DNA from: Enemella evansiae
GTDB taxonomy: Bacteria; Actinomycetota; Actinomycetes; Propionibacteriales; Propionibacteriaceae
Assembly (NCBI RefSeq): GCF_002250705.1
Contig: NZ_NMVP01000015.1
Coordinates: 1-51,502 of the forward strand
Direction: 5' to 3'
Length of the DNA stretch: 51,502 nucleotides
The notes beneath the pieces were generated by a model. That model had not been told where the DNA came from. It saw nothing but the letters and a program-made list of their open reading frames with translations, and ran no database searches. Shown piece after piece: positions 33,966-41,630 of the stretch. The stretch's first letter is position 1. Every line of letters begins with the position of its first letter. The translations under genes were made by a program, and so were the position numbers.

Positions 33966-36779
33966 ATGACCGACTACAAGGTCGCGCTTTCCTTCGAGGA
34001 CGGGGAAACGCGCTTCATCACCGTTGCCGACGACCAGAGCATCGCCGATGCGGCGTACCGGCAACGGATCAACATCCCGGTGGACTGCAATGACGGTGCC
34101 TGCGGCACCTGCAAGGCGTTCTGCGAATCGGGCAGCTACGATGCCGGCTTCTACGTCGAGGACGCGCTCAGCGAGAGCGAGGCGGAGAAGGGTTATCTCC
34201 TTGCCTGCCAGGCAAAACCGCAATCGGACCTGGTCGTGCAGATCAACAGCACCTCGGCGGTCGCGAAGACCCAGACGGCGACCTTCACCGGCACCGTCAC
34301 CGATGTGCACCGCTACTCCGAGACCGTGATGCGGCTGCGGATGAGCATCCCGAACCGGGACAAGCTCGCCTTCCTGCCCGGGCAGTATGTGAACATCAAG
34401 ATCCCCGGCAGCGAGGAGACCCGCTCCTACTCCTTCTCCAACGCACCGGAGGACGAGGAACTGGAGTTCCTGGTCAAGATCGTGCCCGGCGGGCTGATGT
34501 CCACCTGGCTCGCCGAACGCGCCGCGGTCGGTGACGAGGTCACCTTCAACGGCCCGCACGGATCGTTCTTCCTGCGTGAGGCCCACCGGCCGGTGCTGAT
34601 GGTCGCCGGCGGGACCGGGCTGGCGCCGATGCTGGCGATGCTGCGAACCGTGGCCGGCAACGGCTCGAGCCGCACCATCCACCTGGTCTACGGTGCCAAT
34701 GCCGACATCGACGCGGTCGAGCTGGACACGCTGGAGACGCTGTCGAGCCAGATCCGCAACTTCAGTTGGGACTACGTGATCGCCGACGAGGCGTCCACCG
34801 CGCCCAACAAGGGTTACGTGATGGGCATCATCAGCCCCGAGCATCTGCACGGCGGCGACACCGCGGTCTATCTCTGCGGCCCGCCGCCGATGGTGGAGGC
34901 GGTCCGCGGACACTTCGACGACGAGCTCGGCATCGAGCCGACCGGCTTCTACTACGAGAAATTCACCTCCGCCACCCCGCCCCGCCAGGCCGCGCCGGCG
35001 CCGGTGGAGATCGTGGAGGAACCGGCCGCCGAGGAGGCGGAGCCCGTCGAACCGATGCAACCCGCTGCCGCGGCGGCCGACCTCGACGTGCCGGCCGCGG
35101 GCGAGCTGATCCTCGCCGGTGCCGGTGCCGGTGCCGGTGCCGGTGCCGGGGCCCGCTCCCTGCTCGGCCAGAAACTGTTCGCCGCCGACGAGGCGCTGAG
35201 TCCCGCCCCGGCCTCCGCCGCCGCCCCGGTGGAATCGGTCGAACGCAAGCGATCCCTGCTGGGCAAGGAGATCTTCGCCACCGCGCTGACCGGGGAGCCG
35301 ACGGCGCTGGCACCGGATCGCGGTATCGCACCGGAGGGTGCGAGCCGGGACCTGCTCGGCGAGCCGATCTTCCCGGCCCGCGAACTGGAGTCGGTGGGCG
35401 GTGCCGCACCGGCCGGGATCGCGGCCCGCTTCGTCGGTACGCCGGGGGCGGCGTCGCGCTCGTCGGGGGCTGGCTCGGGCGGTCCGGGAGAGGGGACCGG
35501 GGACGGCTACGAGATCGGTGAGGAGCATCCCTCGATCCTGCGCTCGGATGCCATCTTCGAGGCCCGACAGGCCCTCGAACTCGGTGCCCTGGAGCTGGTG
35601 CTGGGCAGGATCAGCAGCGGCCAGGTGGCCGGCTACCGGATGCTCGCGGAGGCGACTCTTCCTTATGTGCAAGGGGAACAGTTCGTCGATGCGATGACCT
35701 ACACCCAGACCAATGCGGCCTTCCACGACTACCTGTTCTCCCTCACCGGCAACGATCACCTGCGGCAGGCGTACCAACGTCTCGGGGTGAAGGGTGCGAT
35801 GGAGGAGACCCTCAAGCACGCCACCTGGTGCCACCCGTTGGTCGCCCGCGATCACGTCGACATGGTGGACGCGATCGCCGCCGGCGACCGGGAGCGGGCC
35901 CGTCAGTTGTTCATGGCGCACTCCGACCGCTCCAAGCTGACGATGCGCCGGGCGATGGAGGACCAGCGCAAGCGGCCGGCCAACATCAGCCCCGGACGTT
36001 TCGCCGGCAAGGTGGTGCTGGTCACCGGCGCCGCGCAGGGCATCGGCGAGGCGGTCGCCCGCCGGATCCACGCCGAGGGCGGCCGCCTGCTGCTCGCCGA
36101 CCGCAGCGAGCTGGTCGAATCGCTGGCCGACGAGTTCTCCGGCGATCCGAGCCCCGACACCGCGGGTGCGGCCGCCCAGCTCGCCGACCTGGAGACCTTC
36201 GCCGGCGCGCAGTCGGTGGTGGACAGGGCGGTCGCCGAGTTCGGCCGGGTGGACATCGCGATCCATGTGGTCGGCGGCACGATCTGGCGCAAACCCTATG
36301 AGGAATACGATCCCGAGCAGATCACCGCCGAGATCAACCGTTCGCTCTATCCGACGCTGTGGGGTTGCCGCGCGGTGCTGCCGCAGCTCTACGAACAGGG
36401 CCACGGCACCATCGTCAACGTCTCCTCGATCGCCACGATGGGGTTGAACCGGTTGCCTTATGCGGCCGCCAAGGGCGGGGTGAACGCGATCACCAGATCG
36501 CTGGCCTTCGAGGCCGCCCCGCACGGGGTCCGGGTGGTCGCCACCGCCCCCGGTGGCACCGATGCACCGGCCCGCCGGGTGCCGCGCGGTGGCGAACCGC
36601 AGAACGAGCAGGAGGAGCAGTGGCACCAGGTGACCGTCGACCAGACGCTGGAATCCACGCTGCTCAAGCGATACGGCACCCTGGACGAACAGGCGGCGGC
36701 GATCTGCTTCCTGGCCAGCGATGAAGCGTCCTATCTCACCGGTCAGGTGCTTCCCGTGGGCGGCGGTGATCTCGGCTGA
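33966..36779 (+). CDS. benC-benD: BenC-FCD-BenD fusion: dioxygenase reductase, ligand-binding domain and diol dehydrogenase in one chain
   Basis: One uninterrupted 937-residue frame. Residues 1-100 are a plant-type 2Fe-2S ferredoxin (Cys41, Cys46, Cys49, and a Cys near 82). Residues 105-335 are the FAD (RSYSFSNAP) and NAD (VAGGTGLAPMLAML, YLCGPPPMV) domains of BenC. Residues 336-515 are an Ala/Pro/Glu linker with an AG run and three copies of a RSLLGxxIF-like motif. Residues about 516-670 match the FCD domain of GntR regulators (EARQALELGALEL, FHDYLFSLTGN, DHVDMVDAIAAGDRERARQLFMAH), without a DNA-binding domain. Residues about 677-937 are a short-chain dehydrogenase (VTGAAQGIGEA, Tyr832-x3-Lys836) of BenD type. 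It would pass electrons to BenAB and then oxidise the cis-diol to catechol. Confidence 0.88.
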   Translation: MTDYKVALSFEDGETRFITVADDQSIADAAYRQRINIPVDCNDGACGTCKAFCESGSYDAGFYVEDALSESEAEKGYLLACQAKPQSDLVVQINSTSAVAKTQTATFTGTVTDVHRYSETVMRLRMSIPNRDKLAFLPGQYVNIKIPGSEETRSYSFSNAPEDEELEFLVKIVPGGLMSTWLAERAAVGDEVTFNGPHGSFFLREAHRPVLMVAGGTGLAPMLAMLRTVAGNGSSRTIHLVYGANADIDAVELDTLETLSSQIRNFSWDYVIADEASTAPNKGYVMGIISPEHLHGGDTAVYLCGPPPMVEAVRGHFDDELGIEPTGFYYEKFTSATPPRQAAPAPVEIVEEPAAEEAEPVEPMQPAAAAADLDVPAAGELILAGAGAGAGAGAGARSLLGQKLFAADEALSPAPASAAAPVESVERKRSLLGKEIFATALTGEPTALAPDRGIAPEGASRDLLGEPIFPARELESVGGAAPAGIAARFVGTPGAASRSSGAGSGGPGEGTGDGYEIGEEHPSILRSDAIFEARQALELGALELVLGRISSGQVAGYRMLAEATLPYVQGEQFVDAMTYTQTNAAFHDYLFSLTGNDHLRQAYQRLGVKGAMEETLKHATWCHPLVARDHVDMVDAIAAGDRERARQLFMAHSDRSKLTMRRAMEDQRKRPANISPGRFAGKVVLVTGAAQGIGEAVARRIHAEGGRLLLADRSELVESLADEFSGDPSPDTAGAAAQLADLETFAGAQSVVDRAVAEFGRVDIAIHVVGGTIWRKPYEEYDPEQITAEINRSLYPTLWGCRAVLPQLYEQGHGTIVNVSSIATMGLNRLPYAAAKGGVNAITRSLAFEAAPHGVRVVATAPGGTDAPARRVPRGGEPQNEQEEQWHQVTVDQTLESTLLKRYGTLDEQAAAICFLASDEASYLTGQVLPVGGGDLG

Positions 36780-36802
36780 GCCCGCGCGTACCATTCGGCG
36801 GC

Positions 36803-39484
36803 ATGGACCGTCCGCGGCCCGCCGAACCGGGCCATCTCGCCGGCGAGCCCGCCCGCGAGATCCCGCGCCTGGTGGAGCGGGCCCTGGACGGCCGCGCCAC
36901 CGTGCTGCTGCTGCTGGCGCGGGACAGCGCCGACGCCGAGGCCGCCGTCCGCGGTCTGGTGCTGCCCACCCTGGAATCCCGCCAGCTGGCCGACGAGGCC
37001 TATACCGAGGTCTCGGCGATCGCCTGGGAACGCGAGCTGCCCGGGGCGGTGCTGGAACGACTCGGGCTGCCCGAGGTGACCGAGGCCGATCCGCGGCTCG
37101 GCCTGGCCGATACCGGGCCCCGGGTGCTGGTGGTCACCGAGGCCGGCGACGCCGATCCGGTCTCCCTGCACGCGCTCTCCTCGGCGGTGCACCGACTCGG
37201 GGACACCCCGCTGCTGGTGGTGCTCACCGGAGCGCTCGACGACTGCGACGCCGGCCCCTTGGCCGAGCTGGCGCGAGCCCACCGCGGCACCACCTGTCAC
37301 CTGGAACGCCTCGACGCGGCCGGGGTGCAGGCGCTGGCCGCCGGGGTCGGCAACACCCTGGACGAGGCCACCGCGCGCCGGCTGGCCAAGCACACCGACG
37401 GATCGGCTGCCGCGGTGCTGGAGCTGCTCGCCGAGCAGGACCCGGACCTGTGGAAGGTGCCGGACTCGCCGCTGCCACCGACCGCGCGCGCCCTGCGGAC
37501 CGTGCGGGCGCTGCTGGCCGAGGACGATCAGGTGCGCCTGCTCGTCGAGGCCTGCGCGATCATCGGCCGCTGGGCGGTGCTGGAGGAGGTCGCCACGCTG
37601 GCCGAGCTGGACGATCCGCTGCCGGTGCTGGACCGGGCGGTCGACCTCGGCGTGCTGCGTACCCGGCGGGCCAGCATGCGGCTGCTGGTCGGCTTCCGGT
37701 CGCGGCTGGTGCGCGCTGCGGCGTACGAATCGATGGGGGTGGCCCGGCAGCGGGAACTGCACATCCGCGCCGCCCGGGTGCTCGCCGACGAGGGGGCCCG
37801 GTTGCGGCAGCGGGCGCTGGCCGCCGGTGGCCCGGATGCGGAACTCGCCGCCGAACTCGACGACTGGGCGGCCCGCTGCGCCAGCGGCGGCTCCTGGGAA
37901 CAGGCCGGTGAGGCCTGGTTGGCGGCCAGCCGGATGTCGGTCAGCGAGGCCGAGGCGGAGCGCCGGCTGGTGGACTGCCTGGATGCCACGGTCAGCAACG
38001 GCAACCTGTTCGAGGTGCAGGCGCTGATCCCGGAGCTGGAATCCACCTCCGCCTCCCCGCTGCGCGAGGCAGTTCTCGGCTACCACCAACTGATGCTCGG
38101 CCACCGCGACGAGGCGGAGGTGCTGCTGCACCGGGCATGGCAGCAGGCCGCCGACGACGACCGGGCCACCAAGTCCGCCATCGCGCACCGGATCGCGCTG
38201 CACAACCTGGTCGACTGGAACTCCGCCGGCCTGGTCACCTGGGCCGAGCGCGCCATCGAACTCGCCGACGGCGCGGTGCCCTCGGTGCCGTCCGGGTTGG
38301 AGGCGCACACCATGCTCGGGTTGGGCCTGGGCGGTGAGGGCCGTCCGGACGCGGCCCTGCAGGCGTACGCCAAGGTCACCAGCGCGGTCCGGGCCGGGGC
38401 GCAGGGCCAGCGGGCGATGATGGGGCAGGGCTGGCTGCTGCTCGCCCTGGACCGGGTGCCGCTGGCGGCGCACGAGCTGGAGATGGCCGCGCCCATCTCG
38501 GCCTGGCGCGGTTCGACCCGGATCTCGCTGTGGGCCTACGGCTGGCTCGCCCACGCCCGGCTCGCCCTGGGTGATCTGAGCGCGGCGCGGGCGGCGGTGG
38601 ACCGGGCGATCCCGATGCTGGAGCAGACCGGCCAGAACGTCGCACTGCCGCTGGTGCACAGCGCCGGGGCGCAGATCGCCGCGCTGCGCGGGGAGATCGC
38701 GCTCGCCGACGAGCACGCCGCGAAGGCCGCCTCGGTGCGGACCGACTATCAGGCGATGCTGGTGGCCGCGACGATGGCCCGGGCGCATGTCTCGATCGCG
38801 ACCGGCGACTATGCCGGTGCGGTCCGCGCCTTCGAACCGCTGCTCGCCACCCAACGGCACGCCGGTATCGACGAGCCGGGTTTCTGGCCCTGGCAGGATC
38901 TCTATGCGATCGCGCTGATCGCGATCGGTGAGGTGCAGGCCGCCGATGAGTTCCTGCGCCCGCACGAGGAGCTCGCCGCGGCCCGCCAGCACCGCTCGAC
39001 GATGGCCCGGCTGGGCTCCGCGCGGGCGCGGGTGCTGTTCTCCACCGGTGAGGTGACCGCCGGCCGGGACGCGTTCGAGCGGGCCCTCGGGTTGATCTCG
39101 GATCTGCCGCTGTCGCTGCTGCGCACCCGGATCCACTTCGCCCAGGGGCAGGCGCTGCGCCGGGTCGGCAAGCGCCGGGATGCCGAGGCCGAGCTGCATC
39201 ACGCCCGGCGGGGGTACGCGGCGATGGGTGCGACCGGTTACGTGGAACGCTGCGATCGGGAGCTCAAGGCCGGCACCCGCAGTCGCGACATCGACTCGCT
39301 CACCGAGCTCACCCCGCAGGAACAGGCGGTCGTCGAACTGGTGGTTCAGGGGATGACGAACCGGGAGGTCGCGGCCAGCCTGTTCATCTCGGTGAAGACC
39401 GTGCAGTACCACCTGACCCGCGTCTACGCGCGACTCGGCGTACGCTCCCGCGCCGAACTCACCGCCCTGCGCCACGGCGGCTGA
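36803..39484 (+). CDS. LAL-type LuxR-family regulator, probable ben activator
   Basis: An 893-residue protein with a C-terminal LuxR HTH (about 835-890: LTPQEQAVVELVVQGMTNREVAASLFISVKTVQYHLTRVYARLGVRSRAEL read across blocks). The long middle part is built of TPR-like helical repeats. The first 250 residues resemble a STAND/AAA ATPase, but I find no clear Walker A. The segment after VLLLLARDSA lacks GxxxxGK, so nucleotide binding may be lost. It starts 23 bp after the benC-benD stop, so it is probably co-transcribed. LuxR-type regulators of benzoate genes are known in actinobacteria (BenR of Corynebacterium), which supports a BenR role by context. Confidence 0.8.
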   Translation: MDRPRPAEPGHLAGEPAREIPRLVERALDGRATVLLLLARDSADAEAAVRGLVLPTLESRQLADEAYTEVSAIAWERELPGAVLERLGLPEVTEADPRLGLADTGPRVLVVTEAGDADPVSLHALSSAVHRLGDTPLLVVLTGALDDCDAGPLAELARAHRGTTCHLERLDAAGVQALAAGVGNTLDEATARRLAKHTDGSAAAVLELLAEQDPDLWKVPDSPLPPTARALRTVRALLAEDDQVRLLVEACAIIGRWAVLEEVATLAELDDPLPVLDRAVDLGVLRTRRASMRLLVGFRSRLVRAAAYESMGVARQRELHIRAARVLADEGARLRQRALAAGGPDAELAAELDDWAARCASGGSWEQAGEAWLAASRMSVSEAEAERRLVDCLDATVSNGNLFEVQALIPELESTSASPLREAVLGYHQLMLGHRDEAEVLLHRAWQQAADDDRATKSAIAHRIALHNLVDWNSAGLVTWAERAIELADGAVPSVPSGLEAHTMLGLGLGGEGRPDAALQAYAKVTSAVRAGAQGQRAMMGQGWLLLALDRVPLAAHELEMAAPISAWRGSTRISLWAYGWLAHARLALGDLSAARAAVDRAIPMLEQTGQNVALPLVHSAGAQIAALRGEIALADEHAAKAASVRTDYQAMLVAATMARAHVSIATGDYAGAVRAFEPLLATQRHAGIDEPGFWPWQDLYAIALIAIGEVQAADEFLRPHEELAAARQHRSTMARLGSARARVLFSTGEVTAGRDAFERALGLISDLPLSLLRTRIHFAQGQALRRVGKRRDAEAELHHARRGYAAMGATGYVERCDRELKAGTRSRDIDSLTELTPQEQAVVELVVQGMTNREVAASLFISVKTVQYHLTRVYARLGVRSRAELTALRHGG

Positions 39485-39487
39485 CAC

Positions 39488-39625
39488 CCCACGCTCATCG
39501 AGTGGGCTGCGCAGCGCCACCTGACACCCGCACGCTCATCGAGTAGGTCGCGCAGCGACCGTGTCGAGATGAGGGCCCATATGCACCCGGCTCCGCTACG
39601 CCGGGCCAGCTCCTCGATGAGCGTT
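39488..39625. repeat. REP-like repeats between the LuxR gene and mobA
   Basis: CACGCTCATCGAGT occurs at 39490 and 39530. The second is followed by AGGTCGCGCAGCGACC-GTGTCGAGATGAG, a complete hairpin REP. Arms CCCGGC / GCCGGG (about 39586-39606) lead to CTCGATGAGCG. The last copy ends at the stop of the minus-strand mobA-like gene. The whole 142-bp gap is repeat. Confidence 0.75.
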
Positions 39626-39626
39626 G

Positions 39627-40217
39627 TCAGTCGAGGTCGATGCCGAAGCGGGCGGCGTCGGCGGGGGTGTCGACATCGGAGAGGTCGACATCGGTGACGG
39701 TGACGGTGGTCCGCCGCAGGTCGGCCTGCAGCCGGCGTACCGAGACATCGCGGGTACGCCCCAGCGCGGCGAGTGCGCGGTGCAGGGCGTCGGTGCGGTG
39801 CGCGCCGAGCAGGATCTGCGGTTCGCCCCGATGTTCCAGCAGCACCGAATCCACCTCGGGCACCGCCTCGGGCAGGGCGCTCAGCAGAGCCGGTACCGCG
39901 GCCGGCAGCTCCGGATGGTCGACGGCCAGCACCAGCACCCAGTCCGCTCGCTCACCGGTCGTGGCCAGGGCCGCCAGGCCGCTGGCGATCCCGGCGACCG
40001 GGCCGCCGAAGGGCGGGTCCTCGGGGGCGAAGCGCACCCCGGCCGGCGGGTCGATCTCGGTCGGTCCGGCGACGACGACCGCACGAGCCGTCGCGCAGGC
40101 GGCGCAGGCGCGTTCCAGCAGGGTGGCGCCGGCGTAGGCGAGCCGCTGCTTCGGGCTGCCCAACCGGCTGGCGCGGCCGCCGCTGAGGATGATCGCGTCG
40201 TACCCGGGGATCGTCAT
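39627..40217 (-). CDS. mobA: MobA-like nucleotidyltransferase
   Basis: A 196-residue protein from ATG 40217. It has the NTP-transferase N-terminus [47 protein letters not shown] and the metal-binding [11 protein letters not shown], and ends with [21 protein letters not shown]. It resembles MobA, which links GTP to molybdopterin to make the MGD form of the cofactor. NarG needs bis-MGD, and the nar operon is just to the right. Some motif residues differ from classical MobA (GSPK for GxDK, DHP for DMP), so another related transferase is possible. Confidence 0.75.
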   Translation of the reverse strand: MTIPGYDAIILSGGRASRLGSPKQRLAYAGATLLERACAACATARAVVVAGPTEIDPPAGVRFAPEDPPFGGPVAGIASGLAALATTGERADWVLVLAVDHPELPAAVPALLSALPEAVPEVDSVLLEHRGEPQILLGAHRTDALHRALAALGRTRDVSVRRLQADLRRTTVTVTDVDLSDVDTPADAARFGIDLD

Positions 40218-40237
40218 GCCCTCAACCATCGCAGTCG

Positions 40238-41440
40238 TCAGGAGCCGGCGCCGGAACCGGACGACCCGGAGCCGCTGCCGGAGCCCGAACCGCTGCTACC
40301 GCTGCCGCCCGAGCCGGAGCCCGAACCACTGCCGGAACCGCTGCCGGACCCGGAACCGCTGCCGCCCGAGCCGGAACCGGACCCGTTCGACCCGGAGCCC
40401 GATCCCGAACCGGAACCGTTCGAGCCGGATTCGGAGCCGCTGCCCGAACCGGAACCGCTGCCGGAGCCGCCCTCGCTGCCGCTGGAGCCGGTGCTCTGAC
40501 CGGTGGGCCGCTGGGTCGGCTGGCTCTCGCTGCTGCTCCGGCTGGTCGGCTCGGCGTCCGGAGTGGCCCGGCCGCTCGGCCGGGCGGTCGGCTCATCGCT
40601 GCGTTCGCCACCGGTGGCCTTCGGTGAGGGGGTACGCTCCGCCGCGCCACCGCCACCGGATCCACCGGAACCGATCTGGGCCACCGTGGTGCCCTGGCCG
40701 CCGGAGAGGGCGTTGCCGGTCAGCGCCTCGAAGCCGGTGATCAGCAACCCGGCCAGCAGGAAGATCGCGGCCGCCGCGCCGAGCAGATGCAGCATCTTGA
40801 ACCGCGGCCTGGCCGGCTCGTCCTCGGTGGTGGCCACCGCGGTCGCACCGGCCGGCGGGTCGGCCGGGGTGCTCGGCGTACCGGGTTCACCGACCCGTTC
40901 GCCGATCGGCAGCGCGCGGGTCTCGTCCGCCTGGTACGCCGCCGTGGGCTGGTCCGCCGCGGCCAGGGGAGCGGTGCGGTCGCTGGTCCCGCGCTCGGGG
41001 AACGTGGTGGAGTCGAGCACAGGGGATGTCGGGGAGTCGGCTCCGGCAGGAAGCTGCGCGGTCGGCGTACCCGAAGCCGCGGACCCGCCCAGATAGGGAG
41101 AGGACCCGGCGGCCGGACCGGCCGATCCGTCGCGCTCGCCGGCGCTGACCCGGGTCGCGCCGGAGCCCGGCCGGCGGACGATCCCGCTCACCCGGGCGGA
41201 GGTGCTGCGGATGGTGCGGGTGTAGACCGCACCGCCGACCGCTGCCACCACGCTGACCAGCGCGGCACCGACGACGGTGCCCGCCACGCCGAGCCGGGAG
41301 CCGACCGCCGCGGCGGTGGATGCCGCCAGCGCACCGCCCATCACCTGGGGCACGGAGAGCCCGAGCATCGGCTCTTTCGGGGTCTCGTCCTCATCGGTCG
41401 CTGCGGCCGACCTGCTGCGGGAGTTGATTGCGTCTGCCAT
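40238..41440 (-). CDS. Membrane protein with Ser/Gly repeat tail, unknown function
   Basis: About 400 residues from ATG 41440. There is a hydrophobic Ala/Gly/Val region near residues 25-75, a Pro/Thr/Ala-rich segment, and one membrane helix near 215-238 ([21 protein letters not shown]). A long external Ser/Gly tail (about 315-400, near-perfect GSGS with NGS breaks) ends the chain. The tail is encoded by a repetitive tract at 40240-40495. I recognise no family. It is divergent from narG across a 190-bp gap and 20 bp upstream of mobA. Confidence 0.6.
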   Translation of the reverse strand: MADAINSRSRSAAATDEDETPKEPMLGLSVPQVMGGALAASTAAAVGSRLGVAGTVVGAALVSVVAAVGGAVYTRTIRSTSARVSGIVRRPGSGATRVSAGERDGSAGPAAGSSPYLGGSAASGTPTAQLPAGADSPTSPVLDSTTFPERGTSDRTAPLAAADQPTAAYQADETRALPIGERVGEPGTPSTPADPPAGATAVATTEDEPARPRFKMLHLLGAAAAIFLLAGLLITGFEALTGNALSGGQGTTVAQIGSGGSGGGGAAERTPSPKATGGERSDEPTARPSGRATPDAEPTSRSSSESQPTQRPTGQSTGSSGSEGGSGSGSGSGSGSESGSNGSGSGSGSGSNGSGSGSGGSGSGSGSGSGSGSGSGSGGSGSSGSGSGSGSGSSGSGAGS

Positions 41441-41531
41441 CTGCCTCGGATTCCAGAACGTGGGAGGGAAGTGCTGTCTGTCTGGCGGCGCTGCCTCGCG
41501 GACCACTCTAGGGGCGGCGCTCAAGCCCGAT

Positions 41532-41577
41532 TTGGCATTACTACGACACGTAGTATGTAATTACTACGCAGCGTAGT
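41532..41577 (+). promoter_or_regulatory. narG promoter with two tandem palindromic operators
   Basis: ACTACG-ACA-CGTAGT (41540-41554) and ACTACG-CAG-CGTAGT (41563-41577) are two perfect 6-bp-arm dyads, centres 23 bp apart, separated by ATGTAATT. A -35-like TTGGCA (41532-41537) and -10-like TATGTA (41554-41559), 16 bp apart, are overlapped by the sites, which suits a repressor. This is the most A/T-rich spot in the neighbourhood. The narG ATG is 53 bp downstream. Confidence 0.65.
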
Positions 41578-41630
41578 TGGACATTGCGGAGTCCGGTGGA
41601 AACCCCACCCCAGCAGGCAGGAGCGCCCCC

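Noticed and set aside
33084..36794. A very long minus-strand open frame (over 1200 codons) opposite benBCD
   Set aside because: It is rich in Arg/His/Gly/Val and has no recognisable motif. It is the antisense shadow of well-recognised ben genes in GC-rich DNA.
36743..39520. Minus-strand frame of about 925 codons opposite the LuxR regulator
   Set aside because: No domain is recognisable, and it overlaps a gene with a clear HTH and TPR-like repeats.
39624..40499. Plus-strand frame encoding PEPEPLPEP repeats
   Set aside because: It is the complement of the Ser/Gly tail tract. The minus strand has a proper membrane protein and the mobA-like gene.
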